Positions 41,401 to 46,600 of a stretch of DNA of 64,000 bases are shown here, piece after piece. Position 1 is the stretch's first letter. The number at the start of each line of letters is the position of its first letter. The stretch is from Methylobacter sp. GTDB taxonomy: Bacteria > Pseudomonadota > Gammaproteobacteria > Methylococcales > Methylomonadaceae. A model generated the notes under the pieces. That model was given only the letters and a program-made list of their open reading frames with translations, was not told where the DNA came from and ran no database searches. Made by a program: the position numbers and the translations under genes. The stretch lies in the NCBI RefSeq assembly GCF_004322395.1, contig NZ_SCTW01000133.1, forward strand, positions 48,074-112,073. Direction: 5' to 3'.

Positions 41401-43619
41401 TTGGCGCCGGTGATCAACGGCCAGAAGAATTCCCAGACCGACACGTCGAAGCTGTACGGGGTTTTTTGCAGCACGGTGTCTTGCCAGCTCAGGCCGTAAG
41501 CAAGCTGCATCCAGTTGATCCGGTTTGCCAGCGCTTGATGATTGTTCGCGACGCCTTTGGGTTGTCCGGTCGAACCGGAGGTGTAGATCAGGTAGGCGAT
41601 GTTATCCGGCTGTAGCTTAAGCGTTGGTGCTGTACTTGACTGCTGTGCAAGCTCTGTTTGCAGCGTTTCGACGCACAACAATCGGCCCGGATAATTGCCG
41701 AGTTTGCCGGTCAGGGCTTGTTGCGTCAGGCAGAGCTCAGCGCCCGCATTGACAATCATGTAATCGAGCCGTTCCTGCGGATAATCCGGGTCCAACGGCA
41801 CATAAGCGGCCCCGGCCTTGACGATCGCATGCAGGCTGATCACCATCTCCAAACTGCGCTCCATGCACACCGCAACCAGGCTTTCGATGCCGACGCCCTG
41901 CTGCCTTAAATAATGCGCCAATTGGTTGCTGCGTTGCTCCAGTTCGGCATACGACAATTGAGATTGTTCATAGACCAGCGCTATCGCGTCCGGGGTCTGC
42001 TGCGCTTGACGGCTTAACAGTTCCGGGATCAGGGTATCCGGATAGCTATAAGAAGTGTCGTTCCAAGTTCGTAATAATTGCTGTTGGTAATCCTTGTTCA
42101 ACAAGGGCACAAGAACGGCTTTACTGTCCTTGTAGTCGGGCAGATGCTTCAGGATATTCAGGTAATAATCGGCCAGCCTTTCTGCGTCATCAACATCCAA
42201 TATATCGGTATTAAATTTAATCGAGCCGATTAAATCGCCTCCCGCTTCCATCAGTTCCAAGGACAAATCGAACTGCCCTTCCTGCTGAAACAACGTATAC
42301 GGCGCCAATGACAAACCGCCCCAATCCACGGTTTTGTCCGCCGCATGGTCGCTGCTATTCGTATCGAGAAGCTGCTGCGCTTTTTGCAGTTGCTGGAACA
42401 CAAAAGCGGCCTGAAATAATGGCGGGCGGCTGGTGTCGCGCGACAACGACAGTCGCTCCAAAACCAGAGCCAGAGGAAATGCCTGATGCGCCATCGCCGA
42501 GAGCACTTCCTGACGACAGGCTTTAATAAAATCCGCGACCGTTTGCTCTGCGTTTAATTCGGACAGCAACGGCAGCGGATTAACGAAATAGCCGACGACC
42601 TCGGCATAACGATCGTCATCCCGGCCGGCCAGCGGCGTACCGACACAGAGCTGTTGCTGGCCGCCGCAACGATGCAGCAATAACTGATAGGCCGAAAGCA
42701 GTAACACATATAAGGTGACGCCTAACTCGGCAGTCAGGGATTTCAAAGCGACCAGTGTCCGGCTATCTATCCGTAGCGGGTACGAAGCCCCCTGATAACT
42801 GCGCTGAGCCGGGAAAGGCCGCTTGGCAGGCAAGCTTAATAAAGGCGGTGTTTGGGCAAATTTGTCGCGCCAGTAATGCCAATCCTGCTCCAGCTCTCCC
42901 GAATCCACGCGGGCTACCTGTTGTTCGGCAAACTGGCGATATGATGATGACAACGCCGGTAATTCGGGCTGCCGACCGGCAGCTAACGCCGAATAAACCT
43001 GCGCCAGTTCATCCAGTAACAGCCATAACGACCAGCCGTCGCCAATGATATGATGAAAAACAAGCAGCAACACATATTGCTGTGGCGAACGCTTAAACAA
43101 ACGCACTCTAAACAAAGGCTGCTGGTTATTCAGATTGAACGGTGTTTCGTAACTCTGGTTAACCTGTTGTTGTAACGCCTCATCATCCCAGTCAGCTGCA
43201 TCTATAAGCTGAAAATCCACGGCTGCTTCAGGGCTGATAAACTGCTCCGGTTCCCCGGCCTGTTCCCGGAAGCGTAATTTGAGCGCTGCATGCCGTTCGG
43301 CTAAATACGACAAAGCCTGATTCATTTTGTCAGTATCGACAGCGGAAAGAATCCTGGCTGAAAAGGCTACGTTATAGGCCGCGCTGTTCGGTGCGGTTTG
43401 GTGCAAAAACCATAAAGCCCGCTGCCCGTAAGTCAACGCAAAAGGCTGTTGTTGCTGGGCTTCTAAATAATCTATCAGCGCCTGTTTATTGGCTTTAAGC
43501 TCGGCCATCAGCGCTTCCGTCATCGACTGCTTGGGGGCTCGATAACGTAATTTACCGTCTTCCAACCAAACTTCGACCCGATTATCAGCCAGTTTTTGCA
43601 TCAATCCTTGTAGGCTCAA
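29466..43619 (-). CDS. Four-module NRPS: TubC dock-C-A(Ser)-PCP-C-A(Ser)-PCP-C-A(Ser)-PCP-E-C-A(Gly)-PCP
   Basis: 4717 residues. TubC docking domain 1-56. Condensation domains have their HHxxxDG motifs at His 189, 1258, 2305 and 3800. A domains centre on Asp 725, 1779, 2818 and 4315. PCP serines are 1073, 2120, 3159 and 4653. One epimerization domain follows PCP3 (HHLLVDGVSWR, His 3337; EGHGR; VGWFTTLFP). The first three A domains all read DVWHISLIDK, one residue from the EntF Ser code, and are nearly identical to each other. The fourth reads DILQLGVVWK, a Gly-type code. Predicted segment: Ser-Ser-D-Ser-Gly. The third condensation domain (LSPTQEGMLFHAL, HHLLMDGWS) is DCL-like although no E domain precedes it. 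The C-terminal tail is strongly basic (KAQRQKTGRRRK), opposite an acidic PKS5 N terminus. The TTG start at 43617-43619 overlaps the PKS3 stop and has GGAGGG six bases upstream. Confidence 0.95.
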   Translation of the reverse strand: MSLQGLMQKLADNRVEVWLEDGKLRYRAPKQSMTEALMAELKANKQALIDYLEAQQQQPFALTYGQRALWFLHQTAPNSAAYNVAFSARILSAVDTDKMNQALSYLAERHAALKLRFREQAGEPEQFISPEAAVDFQLIDAADWDDEALQQQVNQSYETPFNLNNQQPLFRVRLFKRSPQQYVLLLVFHHIIGDGWSLWLLLDELAQVYSALAAGRQPELPALSSSYRQFAEQQVARVDSGELEQDWHYWRDKFAQTPPLLSLPAKRPFPAQRSYQGASYPLRIDSRTLVALKSLTAELGVTLYVLLLSAYQLLLHRCGGQQQLCVGTPLAGRDDDRYAEVVGYFVNPLPLLSELNAEQTVADFIKACRQEVLSAMAHQAFPLALVLERLSLSRDTSRPPLFQAAFVFQQLQKAQQLLDTNSSDHAADKTVDWGGLSLAPYTLFQQEGQFDLSLELMEAGGDLIGSIKFNTDILDVDDAERLADYYLNILKHLPDYKDSKAVLVPLLNKDYQQQLLRTWNDTSYSYPDTLIPELLSRQAQQTPDAIALVYEQSQLSYAELEQRSNQLAHYLRQQGVGIESLVAVCMERSLEMVISLHAIVKAGAAYVPLDPDYPQERLDYMIVNAGAELCLTQQALTGKLGNYPGRLLCVETLQTELAQQSSTAPTLKLQPDNIAYLIYTSGSTGQPKGVANNHQALANRINWMQLAYGLSWQDTVLQKTPYSFDVSVWEFFWPLITGAKLVIAKPNGHKDSHYLAQLIQTRQINTLHFVPSMLQAFIEEPEAARCASLKRIICSGEALPLSLQQQVYSKLDAQLYNLYGPTEAAIDVSEWHCRPDDTASSIVAIGKPIDNIQLYILDSQLQPVPVGVSGELYIAGIGLARGYHRKAQLTSERFIPNPFGQGERMYRTGDICRYRTDGVIEYQGREDGQVKLRGFRIELGEIEAVLKKHLAVQNCVLTADQFRGEKALLAYITLHEDVENTSALIKQIREFMQGFLPDYMLPAGFMVLPALPLSNNGKVDRKALPAMELVSSDEQRTAPENDVQQRIADIWQQLLKHRDFGIHTNFFHVGGHSLLALRLIAKLTEAFQTKLSIEDVFNHSSIEGLSRLLDVEHQHYQAWPAIKVQHRDHAPLAFSQERLWFVNTLENAAGVYHIPLAFHLRGQLNKPALTGAIEDLVNRHQALRTKIVGNGHSLEQQVLADVDHSVSCYSEDQVKAQGLEHIVRQEANATLDLSIGQVFKAALLDVDEQHSLLLLVMHHIISDGWSVNVLLQDLSALYRQHVQNSQTQLPELPVQYTDYCRWQRQLSDEGWFNLARDYWLAALQDAPTTLVLNYDHSRPMLPSFRGAMQFSQIPAQTRASLQAYAKQRGATDFMLLLSAFSVLLYRYSGQLDFMIGTPVANRDKVELHDLVGLFVNTLLMRIKIDSNQSFEQLLDVVKTTAMGAYEHQYYPFEGLVEALQPERNLAVTPLFQVMFVYQGQEQQAFSLAGLDVQPMVLPSATAKCDLTLYVTEEGDDWSLAMEYSTDLFEQASIEQLLSAMATVLDAVAKNPALPLARISVLTTAQQTKVLKDWNATDYSYPDSLIPELLSRQAQQTPDAVALVFEQAQLTYAELEQRSNRLAHYLRQQGVGIESLVAVCMERCLEMVISLHAIVKAGAAYVPLDPDYPQERLDYMIQNAGAELCLTQQALTGKLGDYPGRLLCIEVLQTELAHYPGTALELKLQPDNIAYLIYTSGSTGQPKGVANNHQALANRINWMQRAYGLSRQDTVLQKTPYSFDVSVWEFFWPLITGAKLVIAKPNGHKDSHYLAQLIQTQQINTLHFVPSMLQAFIEEPEAARCASLKRIICSGEALPLSLQQQVYSKLDAQLYNLYGPTEAAIDVSEWHCRADDTASSIVAIGKPIDNIQLYILDSQLQPVPVGVSGELYIAGIGLARGYYRKAQLTAERFIPNPFGQGERMYRTGDICRYRADGVIEYQGREDGQVKLRGFRIELGEIESVLKQHPGIQDAAVKVWEQGQSKRLVAYLVSKTEDLDEAVKHQVQQLPDYMRPSQYVRLEQLPLTASGKLDRKALAEPEIKVQQQYTAARNALEQTLVDIWQEVLKQDRIGIDDNYFELGGDSILSIQIVARARQAGLDLRVEDLFLGQTISELAGLTKQTGQQAIKVNTVSDQLPLSPTQEGMLFHALYEDDKAVYCQQIALEFSGHVQADLFKQAWWAVFEQHESLRRVFIWQDTDKPYQALNETGFCSWQELDWSGLPVSEQQQKQAELQTEQAAQGFDVSRGPLSHLTLIKLAEQHYYLLWSYHHLLMDGWSLPLVLTEVAQQYQALLAGQAYQPKPTRPFADYIHWLAEQDQRPSIEYWQQQLSKIQAATALPCVEQKAGTGYADQVMVWDAQLSQDIKAFVKQQRTTLAVLLQAAWALILNRYSSEQDVVFGMTVSGRPPELPGIESVVGLFINTIPVTAHIDDQQVGDWLQSLTAEQFKRDAHAYLPLNKIIECSGLSAGQSLFQSLLVLENYPLEAGLLNADNSALKITDVHFKEQTNYPLTLVIVPGERLHIKAMYQAEVFAAETISRVLGHFKLALNFLLASGNKSLADFQLVQAQERELYIDHWNETNYSYPSSLIPELLSRQAQQTPDAIALVYEQTELTYAELEQRSNRLAHYLTQQGVGIESLVAVCMERSLEMVTSLHAIVKAGAAYVPLDPDYPQERLDYMIANAGAQLCLTQQALTCKLGEYPGRLLCIETLQTELEQQPSTAPTLKLQPDNIAYLIYTSGSTGQPKGVANNHQALANRINWMQRAYGLSQHDTVLQKTPYSFDVSVWEFFWPLITGAKLVIAKPNGHKDSHYLAQLIQAQQINTLHFVPSMLQAFIEEPEAARCSSLKRIICSGEALPLSLQQQVYGKLDAQLYNLYGPTEAAIDVSEWPCRADDKASSIVAIGKPIDNIQLYILDSQLQPVPVGVSGELYIAGIGLARGYHRKAGLTAERFIPNPFGQGERMYRTGDICRYRADGVIEYQGREDGQVKLRGFRIELGEIESVLKQHPDIQDAAVKVWEQGQSKRLVAYLVSKTEDLDEAVKHQLQQLPDYMRPSQYVRLDKLPLTSSGKLDRKALAEPEIKVQQQYTPARNELEQTLVDIWQDVLKQDRIGIDDNYFELGGDSILSIQIVARARQAGISLDLKQIFVAQTIAVLAESASVAEQFTAEQGLVMGSVPCTPIQHYFFSTVQQDAQHFNQSVLLEVSPDMDPAALRQALATLLEHHDVLRMQVRQLHPAQLFIPADYDVGRVLQLKTFTQAADLTGQAGKVQASFELTGSPLLRVVLFTPADKNSLGRLLLVLHHLLVDGVSWRILLEDLHRAYQSAGKQQQARLPKKTTAFIDWAARFKQWSQTLPDQDYWLRYCQQQFAQLPLDHSVDQTITLADTKVQQLHLDSDITRALMQAPRALQVSVEEVLLAALLESLWQWLGKKTLSIELEGHGRENLFADLDVSRTVGWFTTLFPLAVEANHDMALTAVKSALRDLPNRGLSYGALRYLTDQTGLQQQLQAAEQRSTGIRFNYLGRFENAEQDSVFIGQAQELRGEERSGKQAFGLLMDFNSAVHQDCLQLDLRYSPLQFNSETIEQLLAGFKQQLIQLLRPVTADQSSHFALAKLSEQRLKNIAERGTVQDIYPLSPLQHGLLFHSVYAQQSSSYLQQVSWHFNGELNVELWRESWQQLIQRHPILRTGFDWLGAEQPLQVVFEQAPFAWQDIDYSNEDQATQQQLVDSFLQQDKQLPFDIKAAPLLRFALLRLGATHSVFVWSYHHILLDGWSLPKLIEDIFSLYAAKVTGQQVQLPERRPFHDYIAWLQDQDSNAMETYWRNRLNGFSDVNKLAIDLGGDSHIQQTEFNQSAVVLDQDFTAAINGFAQQQRVTVNIVLQAAWVVLLSCYCSSRDVLFGLTVSGRPAGLDQVGDMLGLFINTVPVRAQLAVDQTLEQLLQQLMIESLEREPFSYVQLAELQRWSQVQAGQGLFDSLFIFENYPMDETLDKQSSVLQLNNFQVYEQTDLPLTLLITPGKQLALKISYQQQRFEAQAVQRLLEHFQGIIERMISAPQSLLTGIGLLQATERQQLLLSNDKAVDQQCLPGLCLHQLIAQQAQQSADKVAVQFADWQLTYAQLEQQSDLLALQLLALGITTESIVAICMPRCVEMPVALLAVLKTGAAYLPLDLNLPAKRMQYMVEDSGAVLVLVKGQTDLEFPVKAQDVGQLLANRNIETQRLQAKVSPDNLAYVIYTSGSTGKPKAVQVSHKNIVNFMLTMADKPGINADDRLLAVTTLAFDIAALELYLPLTVGATVVLADSMQSADGHTLQGLLQQHDITVMQATPASWRLLLASGWQGNAHFKVLCGGEALPINLAEQLQRCAGQVWNVYGPTETTVWSSRCLLNGADKVKLGEPLANTRLYIVDENMNLLPAGFPGELMIAGEGVARGYKNRADLTAERFIPDPFSGSGERMYRTGDQVVRHEDGSIEYLGRLDFQAKIRGYRIELGEIEARLEDRPDIDQAVAVVDQSREDNQQLLSYYRGQPLTPFELRDYLSEYLPAYMLPTEFIHVQTFALTHSGKVDRKALPKPQRTGSLSPSANQPQTQTQKQLQDIWRQVLQREDFGTEDNFFDLGGHSLLLMQVWNLLQQQNKVVQTVDLFRYPSIAKLAAYLDSAGSDLPDDSVTRAEQKAQRQKTGRRRK
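34098..35788 (-). repeat. Ser A-domain repeat, copy 3 (A3-PCP3)
   Basis: About 1.27 kb (34515-35788) is nearly identical at the DNA level to copies 1 and 2. Similarity to copy 2 continues on the low-coordinate side through the A-domain C terminus and the PCP to about 34098. All three copies begin (in coding direction) at the YSYPxxLIPELLSRQAQQTPDA junction. Confidence 0.85.
37218..38904 (-). repeat. Ser A-domain repeat, copy 2 (A2-PCP2)
   Basis: This matches copy 3 over the whole A-PCP didomain (about 1.69 kb), and copy 1 over about 1.27 kb of A core (37624-38904). The PCPs of copies 2 and 3 share the GGDSILSIQIVARARQAG segment typical of carriers in front of E domains, but only copy 3 is followed by an E domain. 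Confidence 0.85.
40793..42066 (-). repeat. Ser A-domain repeat, copy 1 (A1 core only)
   Basis: Nearly identical to copies 2 and 3 from the C-A junction down to the A8 motif (GFRIELGEIE), where similarity stops abruptly. Beyond it the A-domain C terminus and the PCP (VGGHSLLAL) are unrelated in detail to those of copies 2 and 3. The sharp edge marks a recombination or gene-conversion boundary. Confidence 0.85.
43452..43619 (-). other. TubC-type N-terminal docking domain of NRPS4
   Basis: Residues 1-56: short helix (LMQKLADN), beta-hairpin (VEVWLEDGKLRYRAP), helix with MAELKANK. It is the expected receptor for the acidic C-terminal tail of PKS3. Confidence 0.88.
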
Positions 43620-46600
43620 AGTTCGCCCTCCAGCATGTCTTCATCTTCGTTTATAGGTTCGGCGATAGCTTGCCCCGACTGCGACAAGCTGTTTTCAAGA
43701 TAATCGATCAAGCCCCAACCATCGCTTTGCAATAATTGACTGACCGGCACTTCGGTTTGCAGGGTTTTACGCATCAACGAGCGAAACTCAACCGCCGCCA
43801 ATGAGTCCAAACCCAGCGAGCTTAAAGAGCTGCCCAACTCAAGCTGCGATATTGGCAGTTTTAATATCTGCGCCAGCTGCTGCTTAACCCAGTCGGCCAA
43901 TAGCTCCCTGATTTGCTCAGGCTCGGCCATCCGCAACCGCTCCAAATATTCGGCAGTATTGATAGCCATCGCCACATTGTTAGCCGGAACCAGCTCTTTC
44001 AGTAAGCCCGGAGCCGCGCTATAAGACAGGCTCTTGGAGACTTTTTGCCAATCGAAATTCACAATGCAAACTTGTCCGTTTTGCCTATTGATCAGTTGGT
44101 CCAGAACTGCCCCGGCTCTCTCTTCATCGATCAAGCCCAAACCCGACTGCTGCCAAAACTCACGCATCGCATCGCTGCTTTGCTGCTGCATGCCGTTTTG
44201 CCAGGGCCCCCAATTTATGCTTAGCGCCGGAAAACCTTCATGGTTTCGTTGCCACGCCAGCGCATCCATCGCCGCATTGGCTGCTGCATAGGCTCCCTGC
44301 CCTATATTGCCTAACAAAGCGTTCAACGAGGAATACAGCCAAAAAAAGTCCAGCGGGATTGGCCGCGAAGCTTTATCAAGCAACGCCGCCGCTTGCAGTT
44401 TTACCCGGTTCAACTGTTCCAGGCGTTGGGCCGATTGGTTCAACAGCAGGTCATCGTCGCTAAAGCCCGCGCAATGAATGATGCCTTTTAACGGCCTGCC
44501 AGATTGAGTGATGTCGGCAAACAGTTGTTCGACTGCCTGCGCCTGGGTTATATCCGTTTGGAAAATAACCAATTCAAGGTCTGCGTGTTGATGTTGCAAT
44601 GCCTGTAGCTCTGCCGGTAATCGCGGATTTTGCTGGCGGCTGGTTAGATATAGATGACGGGCGCCTTGGCGAATCAGCCAGCAAGCCGTCGCCAAACCTA
44701 AAGCGCCTAAGCCGCCGGTCACCAAGTAAGAAGCTTGGCTATCGATGAGTATTTGAGTTTCGCTTTTTGATTTATAGCGCTGCAAGCGTTGAGCGAATAT
44801 TTCTTGATCGGTAGCTATTAACCGCTGTTCGCCGCTACTATCCAATAACGCAGTTAGCAATTGTCGATCCGCATTCGAATCGATGATGCGCGGATTGAGC
44901 TCGGCATGTTCCTGTAACAAAACAGTGGCCATGCCCCATAATGCAGCTCCGGCATAATTAAGCTGCCGGCAAAATTCGCCCTGCGCCTGCCGAGTGACCA
45001 GCGTTAAGCGAACGTTATGCCCTTGCAGCCGTTGCAATAACTCCAGCAACTGCGCACAGACTGCCATTGCCTGAGCCGGTTCGGTCGATACCGACAATGC
45101 GGTTAAATCGACAACCTCATCAACATCGGTTAAATCCGTTTCGGCAAATTGCTTAAAATCGAGTACGCGAACTTGATGGCCCTGACTTAACAACTGATCG
45201 GCAATGCTTGTATTTTCTTTGTCCGAGATCAGCAACCAAGACCGAACCGTGTTATTGGCTGTAGCAACATGCGGCCGCCAGACGAGCTGGTAATCCCAAT
45301 CGCTGACCGGCATCAACATTTGCTTTAAACGGCTCTCGCTGACCGTTGCGACTTCCACACCGCTTATCGAAAACTGCAATTGTTTCCGGCTGTTGAATAG
45401 TGATAAATCAACTTGCCCGGCGTCGTTTAACTCGCCGCCGATCCAATGGCTGTCGGCGAAATCCTGCCTAAAACACTGAATCTTCCCGATCCGCACCGGC
45501 AAGCGCAAGCCATCGCTGTTTGGTTTAAATACCGCGGCCATTAACTGCATCGCCAAATCCAACAAAACCGGATGTGGTGCTTCGAGCTGTTCGTTAATTT
45601 GCGGAACATTGAGTTCCGCGACGGCTTTATTTTGCTGCTGCCAGAGCTGTTCAATTCCTTGAAAACTCGGGCCGTATTGCAAGCCATGTTCGGCAAACAA
45701 TTGATAATACTGTTGCCCTGAAAGCGGGGCTGCGTTGTCTGCCAACGATAAAAATGGCTGAGCTGTATTACCTGTCTGTTGAAGATTAGCGCTAACATGC
45801 TGCAACCAAGTATCGGTCTTTGATTTTTGACTCAATATTTTCACAGAATCGTTATCGGTCAATATCAATTGCAGTGTGATTGAATCTTGCTCCGGAATCA
45901 GCAAGGCCCTTTCTATTTCCAAATCAATAATCGCAAAATCCATATGGCCGTTGCGCTTGAACATGGCTTCATAAATTAAAGCTATCAACAAAGCTATGGG
46001 CGCAACAGGCAAGCCGTAAACCCGATGTTGATTTAACCAAGACCTGTTTGCGGCAGTTAATTTAAGCTCGAACACTTCGGTGTTGTCAGGCAATGCCGAA
46101 CTGCTCAGCCACTGGCCCCACAACGGATGTTGATCGGAAACCGAAACCGGTTGATTGGTAAACCACTCAGGCCAATAGCGCTGCCGTTGCCAAGGGTATG
46201 TCGGTAAATCGGTCAACCTGCCGCTATTCAGAGACTGCCAATCCAGCTCCAGGCCGCCAGCCACGATGTCGGCCAAGGCTTGGTTAATCGCTTGAATGCT
46301 GTTATCGCCAGCGCAAGCCGCGATCACGGGCATATTCTCCGCATTTTGCCTTACCAATCCGGTCAACACGGGTTTTGGACCTATTTCAATTAACAAGTCC
46401 AGCCCTTGCTGCTGTAGCGTATCAACGCTTTGTTGGAACTGAACCGGCTGTCGTAAATGTTGTAACCAGTAATCGGCCTCTGCATAACAGCCTGTTTCAA
46501 GTTTTGCGGTCAGGTTGGAAACAATCGGTAGCGAAGCGCTATTTAATTTAACTTCGGCCAATTTATCGGCAAAAGCAGTCAATACCGGCTGCATACAAGA

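Noticed and set aside
34098..42066. Assembly duplication artefact explaining the three Ser A domains
   Set aside because: The copies differ at scattered positions, have different homology edges and sit between distinct C domains, so they are genuine repeats, although copy number should be confirmed with long reads.
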